A stretch of DNA of 24,054 bases from the NCBI GenBank assembly GCA_044228695.1, contig JBGAUK010000057.1, forward strand, positions 1 through 24,054. Direction: 5' to 3'. The translations under genes and the position numbers were made by a program. Below, piece by piece: positions 1 through 7,319 of the stretch (position 1 is the first letter of the stretch; each line of letters begins with the position of its first letter). The notes under the pieces are model-generated. The model had not been told where the DNA came from. It was given only the letters and a program-made list of their open reading frames with translations, and did no database searches. This stretch comes from M0108 sp044228695. Lineage in GTDB: Bacteria > Pseudomonadota > Gammaproteobacteria > Chromatiales > Chromatiaceae.

Positions 1-52
1 TCAGCGACGAGCCCCGCCGAGCGACCCATCAGCCCCCCAGAACCTTTCAACC

Positions 53-1060
53 CTACAGATGGTAGCCCTGGATGCGCGCTACCTCGGACCGGGAGCCCAG
101 GATCACGGGCACACGCTGATGCAGGCCCTCTGGCTGGAGGTCGAGGATACGCTCGGGGCCCGTGATCGACAGGCCACCGGCCTGCTCGATGATGAAGGAC
201 ATGGGATTGGCCTCGTAGAGGAGGCGCAGCTTGCCGCTCAGGCCCTTGGCCGTCATCTTGCTGTCCATGGGGTACATGAAGACGCCGCCCCGGGTGAGGA
301 TGCGATGGACCTCGGCGACCATGGAGGCAATCCAGCGCATGTTAAAGTCCTCGCCGCGGATTCCCTCGCGACCAGCCAGGCACTCATCCACGTAGCGTCG
401 CACCGGTGACTCCCAGAAGCGCATGTTGGAGACGTTGATGGCGAATTCGCGGGTCTCGGCGGGGATCTGGATGTTGGGATGGGTAAGGATGAACTCGCCG
501 ATGTTCTGGTCCAGGGTGAACCCATTGACGCCATTGCCCGTAGTAAGCACCATCATGGTCGAGGGCCCGTAGATAGCGTAGCCGGCCGCCACCTGCCGGG
601 TGCCCGGTTGGAGGAAGGCCTGCTTGCTGGGTTGATCGCCCTCGCCGGGACAACGCAAGATGGAGAAGATGGTCCCCACCGAGACATTGACATCGATGTT
701 GGAGGAGCCATCCAGGGGATCAAAGGTCAGCAGGTACTTGCCGCGCGGATAGCGCGCCGGGATGGGATAGATATCATCCATCTCTTCCGAGGCCATGGCC
801 GCCAGGTGTCCCGCCCATTCGTTGGACTTGATGAAGACCTCATTGGAGAGGATATCCAGCTTTTTCTGGGTCTCGCCCTGAATATTCTCGCTCCCGGCAC
901 TGCCCAGAACCCCAACCAGGGCGCCGTGGTTGACCATGTTCGAGATGACCTTGCAGGCGGTGACGATATCGTTGAGCAGGGAGGTGAAATCCCCCGTGGC
1001 GCCCGCGACGTGACGCTGCTCTTCAATGATGAATTGGGTGATAGTGGTACCGTTGTGCAT
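53..1060 (-). CDS. fbp: Class I fructose-1,6-bisphosphatase
   Basis: Hydrolyses fructose-1,6-bisphosphate to fructose-6-phosphate in the cytoplasm, for gluconeogenesis and probably Calvin-cycle regeneration in this presumed autotroph. The 335-residue length is normal for the bacterial class I enzyme. The metal-binding signature DPLDGSSNID lies at residues 114-123, and an upstream acidic stretch (SEEMDDI, 91-97) matches the family's second metal-site region. The ATG is preceded by GGAGG with a 6-base spacer, and the stop is TAG. The gene diverges from the small membrane protein gene at 1141, sharing an 80-base AT-rich spacer. Assignment is from recognised motifs and full-length family resemblance; I see nothing abnormal. 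The downstream partner lies off the left edge. Confidence 0.97.
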   Translation of the reverse strand: MHNGTTITQFIIEEQRHVAGATGDFTSLLNDIVTACKVISNMVNHGALVGVLGSAGSENIQGETQKKLDILSNEVFIKSNEWAGHLAAMASEEMDDIYPIPARYPRGKYLLTFDPLDGSSNIDVNVSVGTIFSILRCPGEGDQPSKQAFLQPGTRQVAAGYAIYGPSTMMVLTTGNGVNGFTLDQNIGEFILTHPNIQIPAETREFAINVSNMRFWESPVRRYVDECLAGREGIRGEDFNMRWIASMVAEVHRILTRGGVFMYPMDSKMTAKGLSGKLRLLYEANPMSFIIEQAGGLSITGPERILDLQPEGLHQRVPVILGSRSEVARIQGYHL

Positions 1061-1140
1061 GCACTGCCTCCAGTTGTGGCCAGCCCCAGGGCGGGGCGCG
1101 GGATATATTAGCGAATATTGATATTACGCACACCTCGATT
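1061..1140. promoter_or_regulatory. Divergent promoter region between fbp and the 113-aa gene
   Basis: The 80-base spacer between two divergent genes changes from GC-rich next to fbp to AT-rich at about 1104-1127, where TATATT, AATATT and GATATT hexamers cluster. These are plausible -10 elements for either strand. I could not find a convincing -35 at correct spacing, so this is marked only as the likely promoter-bearing region. Confidence 0.4.
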
Positions 1141-1482
1141 ATGGATACCCTGCTCGATTTCCTGACCTTCCGGCAATTCCTGGCGCCCTATGCCCTGCCG
1201 CTCTTCTATTACCTGGGCGCCCTGGGGGTACCCTTCGCCGCCTGGGCCTTACTGGTCTGGCTACGTCGGCGTTATGGCCGCCTGAACCAGGCCATCCAGT
1301 CCGGTGGCGAGATGGCCCGCCGCTATACGGGGCGCCGGGACCGGATGGCCGTTGCCCTGCTCTTTCTCGCCGCCTTTCTCTTCATGGAACTGCTGTGGCG
1401 CCTCCTTTTCGAGTACCTGATCGCCTTCCTGCAGATGCGCGAGGCCCTGCTGATGCTGCAGGCAAGGGGCCTGGAGACATGA
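1141..1482 (+). CDS. Small two-helix membrane protein, DUF4282-like
   Basis: Encodes 113 residues with two hydrophobic segments (about 16-42 and 69-92) separated by a basic loop rich in Arg (WLRRRYGRLNQ... RRYTGRRDR). The C-terminal helix has the RLLFEYLIAFLQMREAL pattern, which resembles the RxxFEyliv.F end of DUF4282-type proteins; this family assignment is from memory and tentative. No catalytic residues are visible and the function is unknown. The stop TGA overlaps an ATG (ATGA at 1479-1482) in the moaA frame, so it is probably co-transcribed with moaA. Start chosen at the first ATG of the frame after the AT-rich spacer; no strong ribosome-binding site is seen. Confidence 0.8.
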   Translation: MDTLLDFLTFRQFLAPYALPLFYYLGALGVPFAAWALLVWLRRRYGRLNQAIQSGGEMARRYTGRRDRMAVALLFLAAFLFMELLWRLLFEYLIAFLQMREALLMLQARGLET

Positions 1483-1553
1483 CGCCTCGGTGGATGACTC
1501 GCACCCGGGGAAAGAGGCAAAATAGCCCTAACGTGACACCCAGGGTCAAACCC

Positions 1554-2561
1554 ATGCCAACCGCCGCCCCAACCTCAGGTTCAGACCTGGTCGACCCCTT
1601 CGGCCGGCGCATCACCTATCTGCGGCTGTCGGTGACGGACCGCTGCGACTTCCGCTGCGTCTATTGCATGGACCCGGATCAACGCTTCGCCCGCCGCGAC
1701 CTCACCCTGAGCCCAACTGAACTCTTGGCGGTGACCCGCGCCTTCGTCGGCCTGGGGGTGCGCAAGGTGCGCCTTACGGGCGGCGAGCCCCTGGTGCGTC
1801 CGGACCTGATCGAACTCCTGGGCGCCATCCGCGCCCTGCCCGGCCTGGCGGAGCTGGTCCTCACCACCAACGGCTCCCAACTGGCCGCCCGCGCCCACGC
1901 CATCCGCGCCGCCGGGGTGCGGCGCATCAACATCAGCCTCGATACCCTGAACCCCGAGCGCTTCCGCCTCTTGACCCGCAATGGCGAGCTGGAGCGGGTG
2001 CTGGCGGGCATCGACGCCGCCATCGCCGCCGGCTTCGACCGTATCAAACTCAACACCGTCATCCTCGGTGAGCGCAACGGTGACGAGATCCTCGACCTGG
2101 TACGCTTCGCCCTCACCAAGGGAGTCAACATCAGCTTCATCGAGGAGATGCCGGTGGGCGAGGTCGCGCATCGTCCCACCAGCCGTTATTCCAGCGAGCA
2201 GATCCGCGCCCGGATCGAGCCCCATTTCACCCTGATCCCCACCACCGAGACCACGGGCGGGCCCGCCCGCTATTACCGTATCCCCGACAGCCCCACCCGC
2301 ATCGGCTTTATCTCGCCCCACAGCCATAACTTTTGCGCCGACTGCAACCGGGTCCGGGTCACTAGCGAGGGGCAACTGCTCCTCTGCCTGGGGCGCGAGG
2401 CATCGCTCGACCTGCGTGCCATTCTGCGTCACCACCCGGGCGACGACGCCCGGTTGCGCCAGGCCATCATGGATGCACTGCGCATGAAGCCCGAGGGCCA
2501 CGGCTTCGCGACGGGCATGCCCGCCGTCATGGGGCACCAGATGAACCGCATCGGAGGGTAA
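1554..2561 (+). CDS. moaA: GTP 3',8-cyclase MoaA (molybdenum cofactor biosynthesis)
   Basis: Radical-SAM enzyme that, with MoaC, converts GTP to cyclic pyranopterin in the first step of molybdopterin synthesis. From the chosen ATG (335 residues) the SAM cluster CxxxCxxC is C31, C35 and C38, followed by the TGGEPLVR motif. A second C-terminal 4Fe-4S site reads CADCNRVR with a third Cys 13 residues later (LLLC). The chain ends in Gly-Gly, the family's conserved tail. Start 1554 gives the usual short leader before DPFGRRITYLRLSVTDRC. An in-frame ATG at 1479, forming an ATGA overlap with the upstream stop, would add 25 residues and is a real alternative, because no strong ribosome-binding site precedes 1554. 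moaA is isolated from other moa/moe genes here. Confidence 0.95.
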   Translation: MPTAAPTSGSDLVDPFGRRITYLRLSVTDRCDFRCVYCMDPDQRFARRDLTLSPTELLAVTRAFVGLGVRKVRLTGGEPLVRPDLIELLGAIRALPGLAELVLTTNGSQLAARAHAIRAAGVRRINISLDTLNPERFRLLTRNGELERVLAGIDAAIAAGFDRIKLNTVILGERNGDEILDLVRFALTKGVNISFIEEMPVGEVAHRPTSRYSSEQIRARIEPHFTLIPTTETTGGPARYYRIPDSPTRIGFISPHSHNFCADCNRVRVTSEGQLLLCLGREASLDLRAILRHHPGDDARLRQAIMDALRMKPEGHGFATGMPAVMGHQMNRIGG

Positions 2562-2597
2562 GACCGGACGGCCAAGAGCAACCCCGGGAAATGCCCG

Positions 2598-2626
2598 TTG
2601 GCCACCGTGACGCCCCGGCCTATAAT
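2598..2626 (+). promoter_or_regulatory. Sigma70-like promoter for the FmdB-like gene
   Basis: A perfect TATAAT (2621-2626) lies 17 bases after TTGGCC (2598-2603, 4 of 6 to TTGACA). Predicted transcription would begin near 2633, leaving a leader of roughly 33 bases before the ATG at 2666, which has GGAG 8 bases upstream. It lies just after the moaA stop, so the small gene is probably transcribed independently of moaA. Confidence 0.65.
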
Positions 2627-2665
2627 TGGTCTATCAGTCTTTCTTAATATACCGGAGCGCTTTCC

Positions 2666-2926
2666 ATGCCTACCTACGACTATCGCTGCGACACCAATGG
2701 CCAAGTGGTCGAGGTGCGCCATCGCATGAACGAGACCATCACCCACTGGGGCGAACTCTGCGCCCGCGCCGGAGTCGAGCCCGGGGAGACGCCCACGGAT
2801 AGCCCGGTGCATCGCCTGGCCACCGGTGGCAACCTCATCTCCAAGACCAGCATGGGCAGCGGCATGGCGCCGCCTTCTTGTGGCAGCGGGGGCTGCTGCC
2901 CCTCGGGGATGTGCGGCATGATGTAG
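2666..2926 (+). CDS. FmdB-type zinc-ribbon-like small protein, cysteine-rich tail
   Basis: 86 residues. The N-terminus MPTYDYRC and following NGQVVEV match the FmdB/CxxC_CXXC_SSSS family opening, in which a zinc ribbon normally uses two CxxC pairs. Here only C8 of the first pair is present (Asn at position 11 replaces the second Cys), the second pair is absent, and a lone C32 follows. Cysteines are instead concentrated at the C-terminus (C72, C77, C78, C83) in a Gly/Ser-rich tail ending CGMM. The family is often called regulatory but a general function is not established. The region 26-60 (THWGELCARAG... LATGGN) is family-like. It may bind metal in a non-standard way. Convergent with the protease gene. 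Confidence 0.8.
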   Translation: MPTYDYRCDTNGQVVEVRHRMNETITHWGELCARAGVEPGETPTDSPVHRLATGGNLISKTSMGSGMAPPSCGSGGCCPSGMCGMM

Positions 2927-2937
2927 GGGCCGTGACG

Positions 2938-2964
2938 GGGGGGCCGGCAAAATGCGGGTCCCCC
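2938..2964. terminator. Possible bidirectional terminator between convergent genes
   Basis: GGGGGGCC (2938-2945) pairs with GGTCCCCC (2957-2964) as an 8-bp stem with one G-T wobble and an 11-base loop. It fills the 44-base gap between the convergent FmdB-like and protease stop codons. On the plus strand it is followed by TGGTGTTTAA, a weak T-rich tail. The position is persuasive but the tail is not. Confidence 0.4.
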
Positions 2965-2970
2965 TGGTGT

Positions 2971-4092
2971 TTAAGGCGTCTTTCGGCCTTGCAACACCAC
3001 CCCGACCTTGCGGGTTTCACCCACCCGATCAATGGTGAGAATGACCTGAGTACCGACCTGGTGACGTTCCAGCAGGTCGATCAGCTTCCCCAAACTATCC
3101 ACGGGTTGGTCGTTGACGGCCAGGATAATATCGCCCAAGGCAATACCCCCGCCCCGCTCGGCCTTGGTCCCCCGTAGGCCCGCCTGTTCCGCCGCCGAGC
3201 CCGCCTCCACCTGTAACACCAGCACCCCGGAGAGGCCGAGTTGGCCCAGGACCCGCTCGCTGATGGCGTCGTCGGCCTTGATCCCCAGGGTCGGGCGCTG
3301 GAAAAGGCCGTGGGCGATGAGTTCCGGCACCACCCGGTTGACCGTATCCACAGGCACGGCAAAGCCAATACCGGCAAAGGCCCCAGAGGGACTGAAGATG
3401 GCGGTGTTGATACCGATCAGGCGCCCGGCGCTATCCAGCAGGGGGCCGCCGGAATTGCCGGGGTTGATAGCGGCGTCGGTCTGGATCAGGTGCTGGATCG
3501 ACTGACCCTTATCACCCTGGATGGTGCGGTCCAGGGCCGAGATGACGCCGGTGGTGAGGCTGTAATCAAGGCCGAAGGGATTGCCTATGGCCAGCACCTT
3601 CTGGCCCACGCGCAGATCCTGGCTGGTGCCAATGGGCAGCGGCATGGGTCGCGAGGTCGGGACCCGGATACGCAGCACGGCCAAGTCATGCTCCGGGCTG
3701 GCGCCCACCAGGTCGGCGTCGTAAGTGCGCTGATCCCAGAGCCCAACACGGGCCGATCGTACGCCCTTGATGACATGGTAATTGGTGACGATGTGCCCCT
3801 GGTCGTCCCAGACAAACCCCGATCCCGTGCCCCGGGGAATTTCGGTGATGTCCCGCGTCCAGATATCCAGCACCTGAGTGGTGGTGGTGATATAGACCAC
3901 CGAGGGGGTAGAGGCCTCGAAGATGGCGATTGTCGTCTGTTCGTCCCCCCCCAGATCGCCTCGTGGGGCGATGGCGCGCGGAACGGCGCGAAAGCCGATC
4001 AGCACATCCTCCACCCAGGGCCGGAGAGCGAGGGCCAGGAGCAAAAAGACCGCGAACCAAAGCAAAAATCGGGGCAGGGTGAAGGAGCGCAT
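2971..4092 (-). CDS. Membrane-anchored Deg/HtrA-family serine protease with one PDZ domain
   Basis: 373-residue periplasmic quality-control protease. An N-terminal hydrophobic segment (about 8-23) acts as anchor or uncleaved signal. The trypsin-like domain has catalytic H106 (TNYHV), D136 (EHDLAV) and S214 in PGNSGGP, and a single PDZ domain covers about 275-368. The architecture (one anchor, one PDZ) resembles DegS/AlgW regulatory proteases, but the wording of the core (GTGSGFVWDDQGHIVTNYHV, QTDAAINPGNSGGPL, NTAIFSPSGA) recalls the Deg1 group of cyanobacteria and plastids; that comparison is from memory. I therefore give no gene symbol. It lies 58 bases after the permease stop and may be the last gene of that transcript. 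Start ATG with GGGGG 8 bases upstream. Confidence 0.92.
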   Translation of the reverse strand: MRSFTLPRFLLWFAVFLLLALALRPWVEDVLIGFRAVPRAIAPRGDLGGDEQTTIAIFEASTPSVVYITTTTQVLDIWTRDITEIPRGTGSGFVWDDQGHIVTNYHVIKGVRSARVGLWDQRTYDADLVGASPEHDLAVLRIRVPTSRPMPLPIGTSQDLRVGQKVLAIGNPFGLDYSLTTGVISALDRTIQGDKGQSIQHLIQTDAAINPGNSGGPLLDSAGRLIGINTAIFSPSGAFAGIGFAVPVDTVNRVVPELIAHGLFQRPTLGIKADDAISERVLGQLGLSGVLVLQVEAGSAAEQAGLRGTKAERGGGIALGDIILAVNDQPVDSLGKLIDLLERHQVGTQVILTIDRVGETRKVGVVLQGRKTP

Positions 4093-4150
4093 GGATCAAC
4101 CCCCATAGGCGCCAAGTTAAGAGAAGGGGATGAGCAAGCGCCCGCCCTCG

Positions 4151-5212
4151 TCAATCGCCCGTCTCCGGGTTTGGCCGCGGCCAGGCGAAGAGGATAGCCT
4201 GGACCAGCGTCGCCAGCGGGATGGCGAAAAAGATGCCCCAGAAGCCCCAGAGCCCGCCGAAGACGAGTACGGCGACGATAATGGCCACGGGATGCAAATT
4301 GACCACCTCGGAAAAGAGCAGAGGCACCAGGATGTTGCCATCCAGGGCCTGGATAATGAAATAAACCGTGGCCATCCAGGCAAATTCGCTCGACCAGCCC
4401 CACTGGAACCAGCCCACCAGGAGAACGGGAACGGTCGCCACTACGGCGCCAATATAGGGCACGATCACCGAGAGGCCGACCAGCAGCCCCAGCAGCATGG
4501 CGTAATTGAGCCCGAAAACCTGGAGGCCAAGATAGGTTGCGGCCCAGACGATCAAGATCTCCCAGAACTTGCCCCGCACATAATTGGAGATCTGCCGGTC
4601 CACGTCGTGCCAGACATCGCCCGCGATGCGCCGGTGCTCCGGCATGTAACCCATGAACCAGGAGACGATCAACTCCTTATCCTTCAAGAAAAAGAACACC
4701 AACAAGGGCACCAGGATCAGATAAACCAGAATGGTAATGATGCCCACCACCGAGGCCAGGGACCAGGACAGCACCTGTTGGCCGAAGTTGGTGATCTCGT
4801 AGCGGATGGAGCCGATGACCTGCTGGACCTGGTCCTGGGAGACCACGTCCGGGTAGCGTTCCGGCAGTTCGCTCAGGGAGACGAGCCCGGTCGAGATCAT
4901 CGAGGGCATTTGCTGCACCAGGTCGGTCACCTGCCGGGACACCACCGGGATGACACCAAAGAGGACCGTGATCACGAAGACCATGAAGGCGATGTAAACC
5001 ACCAGGACGGCCGCGAGGCGCGGCCAGCCGTGACGCTGAAAAAAGGCCACCAGGCCCTCCAGCAAGTAGGCGATGACGATACTGGCCAAAGCCGGGGCCA
5101 GCATGTAGCCCATGGACAGCACCACGGCGAACCCTACGATCAGGGCCGCCGCGAGTACCACGACCTGGGGATCGGAAAAATAACGCCTGAACCAGTCGGT
5201 TATAACCTGCAT
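4151..5212 (-). CDS. AI-2E/PerM-family membrane permease
   Basis: 353 residues from ATG 5212, with about eight hydrophobic segments: pairs near 18-55 and 68-92, a long soluble stretch 93-148, then helices at about 150-176, 217-270 and 275-340. Family marks visible are FFLKDKE (174-180), VPYIGA (251-256) and the NLHPV motif (305-309). Members include E. coli PerM/TqsA; some export autoinducer-2, others are proposed transporters of other solutes, so substrate here is unknown. The frame is open for 40 codons further upstream, but that stretch overlaps the preceding gene and looks non-membrane, so 5212 is preferred. It follows the 129-aa gene by 22 bases. No good ribosome-binding site is seen at 5212. 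Confidence 0.9.
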   Translation of the reverse strand: MQVITDWFRRYFSDPQVVVLAAALIVGFAVVLSMGYMLAPALASIVIAYLLEGLVAFFQRHGWPRLAAVLVVYIAFMVFVITVLFGVIPVVSRQVTDLVQQMPSMISTGLVSLSELPERYPDVVSQDQVQQVIGSIRYEITNFGQQVLSWSLASVVGIITILVYLILVPLLVFFFLKDKELIVSWFMGYMPEHRRIAGDVWHDVDRQISNYVRGKFWEILIVWAATYLGLQVFGLNYAMLLGLLVGLSVIVPYIGAVVATVPVLLVGWFQWGWSSEFAWMATVYFIIQALDGNILVPLLFSEVVNLHPVAIIVAVLVFGGLWGFWGIFFAIPLATLVQAILFAWPRPNPETGD

Positions 5213-5234
5213 GAATGAATAAGAATCCTGACGT

Positions 5235-5624
5235 TCAACTCGTGAAGCCGTCCCGGTAAACGCCATAATGCCGGGCAAACAGCGCCTCCAGTTCGTCAAT
5301 GACGTCCCGGGCCGGGCGGCCATTGAGGACATGGGCGGCCATCAGGATTGAGGTCTCGTCGAGCATGCGCCGCCGATCCAACATGGGGTAACTTTGAGAT
5401 AGACGCTTGATGGCCCCGACCACGGACTCCACCGGCGGCCGGGCGATGAGGTTGGGTTCCGCCAGTGCTGGACGTTGGGCCAGGGCGCCGGCACCCCCGT
5501 CCTTCCCGGTGGCGCCGAGGAACTCGGCGAAACGCAGCAAGGTGAGACGAGATGCCTCATCCAGGCCACGATACAACTGGGTCAGGTGACGCTCGTCGCG
5601 GGGTTGCAGCGGGCGCGTCATCAT
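5235..5624 (-). CDS. Conserved-looking 129-residue protein of unknown function
   Basis: Soluble, mostly helical protein, predicted cytoplasmic (no signal or membrane segment). The N-terminus (MMTRPLQPRDERHLTQLYRG) leads into a helix rich in Leu/Glu, a variable Gly/Ala/Pro linker (about 40-62), then SVVGAIKRLSQSYPMLDRRRM and a C-terminal helix AARDVIDELEALFARHY-like region. I do not recognise a catalytic motif. I have a vague memory of similar short proteins beside LysR genes in proteobacteria, but cannot name a family. Two adjacent ATGs (5624, 5621) are possible starts, 10 bases after the LysR stop, with GGATGA as a weak ribosome-binding site, so translation is likely coupled to lysR. Confidence 0.75.
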   Translation of the reverse strand: MMTRPLQPRDERHLTQLYRGLDEASRLTLLRFAEFLGATGKDGGAGALAQRPALAEPNLIARPPVESVVGAIKRLSQSYPMLDRRRMLDETSILMAAHVLNGRPARDVIDELEALFARHYGVYRDGFTS

Positions 5625-5634
5625 CGGGTCTGGG

Positions 5635-6537
5635 TCATCCTGGATGCTCCTCGCAATAGCCGCGGGCGAACTCGAGCAGTTCCTCCATGACCCGCAGGCG
5701 GAACTTCTGTTTCTGATGGACAAAGGAGAAAGGGCGCTCCAGGGGTGGGTCCAATTCCAGCGCCACCAGGGTACCCAGTCGCAATTCCTTCTGTATCGTC
5801 GCCCGCGACACCACGGACACCCCCATGCCCGCCTCCACGGCACCCTTGACCGCCTCCGGACTGCCCAGCTCCATGGTGACCTTGAGGGCGCCCTCGCACT
5901 CCGGAAGCTGATCCAGATACTCCCCAATCACTCCGCGAGTGCCCGAGCCTTCCTCCCGGCAGATGAAGGGATACTCCAGCAGCCGGGCGAATTTGACCGA
6001 GGACTCCTTGGCCAGCGGGTGACCGGGGGGGACTATGCCCATCAGGTGATCGCGTTTGCAGACCTCCACCACCAGATTCTTGTTGGCAACCGAGGACTCC
6101 ACCACGCCCAGGTCAATGGCATTACTCTCCACCAGGGAGACGATGCCGTCACTGTTGGCCACCTTGAGATGAATCGTGACCTCGGGGTACTTTTCCTTGA
6201 AATCCCCCAGCAGGGTCGGGAGCATATACTCGGCGATGGTGGTACTGGCACCGATGGTGAGGGCACCGCTAATCTCCCCGGTCAGATCGCGGATCGAGTT
6301 TTCCATTTCGGCGTAGATCTCGAAGATGCGATCGGCGAAGCGCAACACCTGCTCACCAGCGGCGGTCAGGCTGATGCGGTTGTGAGTCCGGTCGAAGAGA
6401 CGTGTGTTGAAATGATCCTCCAGTTGACGGATCTGGAATGTCACCGCTGGCTGGGTCATATGCAGGGTTTCGGCGGCCTTGGTAAAGCTCAAGAGGCGCG
6501 CCACGGTGTGAAAAACTTGCAGTCGCCGATCCGCCAT
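5635..6537 (-). CDS. LysR-family transcriptional regulator, CysL/YeiE-like
   Basis: 300 residues from ATG 6537. An N-terminal winged helix-turn-helix (about 1-60; RLQVFHTVARLLSFTKAAET, TQPAVTFQIRQLE) is followed by a linker helix (about 60-88) and a periplasmic-binding-protein-like effector domain (about 88-296). The effector part (GALTIGASTTIAEYMLPTLL, SPEAVKGAVEAGMGVSVVS) resembles CysL/YeiE-type regulators linked to sulfite or sulfur metabolism; this subfamily call is from memory. The rhd-tusA-dsrE2 and cysG genes immediately upstream make a sulfur-related ligand plausible but unproved. A TTG two codons earlier (6543) is an alternative start; ATG 6537 has GGGTGAT about 8 bases upstream. 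It starts a probable operon with the 129-aa gene and the permease. Confidence 0.92.
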   Translation of the reverse strand: MADRRLQVFHTVARLLSFTKAAETLHMTQPAVTFQIRQLEDHFNTRLFDRTHNRISLTAAGEQVLRFADRIFEIYAEMENSIRDLTGEISGALTIGASTTIAEYMLPTLLGDFKEKYPEVTIHLKVANSDGIVSLVESNAIDLGVVESSVANKNLVVEVCKRDHLMGIVPPGHPLAKESSVKFARLLEYPFICREEGSGTRGVIGEYLDQLPECEGALKVTMELGSPEAVKGAVEAGMGVSVVSRATIQKELRLGTLVALELDPPLERPFSFVHQKQKFRLRVMEELLEFARGYCEEHPG

Positions 6538-6561
6538 GACCAATCACCCGGCAAGAAGCAA

Positions 6562-6577
6562 ATAAAAAGAACTTATA
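6562..6577 (-). promoter_or_regulatory. Candidate LysR-type operator over a -10 element upstream of the regulator
   Basis: ATAA-N7-TTAT (6562-6576) is a 4-bp-armed palindrome containing the T-N11-A pattern typical of LysR-family sites. On the minus strand it overlaps TATAAG (6572-6577), a 5 of 6 match to a -10 element, which is where an autorepressor would bind. No good -35 is visible. The AT-rich context makes a chance match possible. Confidence 0.35.
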
Positions 6578-6730
6578 TCATGAAAGATTCGAGTCTGGGA
6601 AGCTAGGCAGGCCCAAACCTGACCCGGGGAAGGGGACAGACCCCAGGGGGGCGCCCTACCTGGATATAAGGGAACCGTGCCGCGCAAACACTTGGGGATA
6701 TCATCACACCCAGCGCGGACAGGAAGGCAT

Positions 6731-6763
6731 CAAAACGGAACGCCGCCCCGGGGACGGCGTTCC
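6731..6763 (-). terminator. Rho-independent-type terminator of the rhd-tusA-dsrE2 operon
   Basis: Perfect 9-bp inverted repeat GGAACGCCG (6737-6745) / CGGCGTTCC (6755-6763) with a 9-base loop that is itself CCCCGGGG-like. Read on the minus strand it is followed by GTTTTG. It lies 35 bases past the dsrE2 stop, so it probably separates the sulfur-transfer operon from the downstream lysR gene. Confidence 0.75.
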
Positions 6764-6797
6764 TCGCGGCTTAGATCAAACCTTGATCCAACAGCAG

Positions 6798-7277
6798 TCA
6801 GATATACAGGCAGATATCGCTCTCGCCGGCGAATTCAAAGAAGGCCGCGGCGCCCGCGTATTCGATCCCATCGATAAACTGGGACTGTTCCATATCGAAA
6901 AGATCGACGGTCATTTGGCAGGCTACGAACTTGACCTCCGCCTCGGTGCAAAGCTCGCGCAGTTCCTCGATGCTGGCCACGCCCTTCTTCTTCATCTTGG
7001 CCTTCATCATGGATGTCATCATGCCCTGCATGCCCGGCAGGGTCATGCCCAGGATCGGGAACCACTTGTCCATGCCCATAGGCATGGGCATCCCGGGGTT
7101 ACCTAAAGGCGTCACCTCCAGGGACAGATCCTTCTTCAGGAGTTGTAGCCCATAGAAGGTGAAAAATATTTGGACTTCATAGCCCAGCGCCGCCGCCGTG
7201 GAGGCAAGGATAAAGGGGGGATAGGCCCAATCCAGCGACCCCTTGGTGGCGATGATCGCCAACTTCTTCGGTTCCAT
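6798..7277 (-). CDS. dsrE2: DsrE2-type sulfur-trafficking protein
   Basis: 159 residues of the DsrE/DsrF/DsrH-like family (the DsrE2 branch). Proteins of this branch take part in cytoplasmic sulfane-sulfur transfer with TusA in sulfur oxidisers. It opens with KKLAIIATKGSLDWAYPPF, has two moderately hydrophobic stretches (about 17-42 and 72-90, the latter Met-rich: PGMPMPMGMDKW, PGMQGMMTSMMK), and three cysteines, C110, C120 and C156. The spacing of the last two matches what I recall for the A. vinosum DsrE2 cysteines. The Met-rich segment suggests membrane association. GGAG lies 7 bases before the ATG. It is 42 bases downstream of tusA and ends the operon before a clear hairpin terminator. 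Confidence 0.92.
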   Translation of the reverse strand: MEPKKLAIIATKGSLDWAYPPFILASTAAALGYEVQIFFTFYGLQLLKKDLSLEVTPLGNPGMPMPMGMDKWFPILGMTLPGMQGMMTSMMKAKMKKKGVASIEELRELCTEAEVKFVACQMTVDLFDMEQSQFIDGIEYAGAAAFFEFAGESDICLYI

Positions 7278-7319
7278 CGGACGCTCCTCTCGGAAATTGA
7301 TTCAGGTTGACTTCGGCGC

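Noticed and set aside
1..29. Possible start of a next gene (ATG at 29, minus strand) after fbp
   Set aside because: Only nine codons are visible before the window edge, too little to support a gene although a G-rich stretch precedes it.
1581..2537. Minus-strand frame opposite moaA
   Set aside because: It is antisense to all MoaA motifs and has no domain of its own.
4130..5218. 362-codon plus-strand frame opposite the PerM gene
   Set aside because: It is the complement of hydrophobic codons, giving an Asp/His/Gln-rich meaningless protein.
5644..6606. Plus-strand frame opposite the LysR gene
   Set aside because: It is antisense to a clear LysR protein with normal helix-turn-helix.
6677..6877. 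66-codon plus-strand frame after the LysR gene
   Set aside because: It covers the dsrE2 terminator and the end of dsrE2; Arg-rich and without support.
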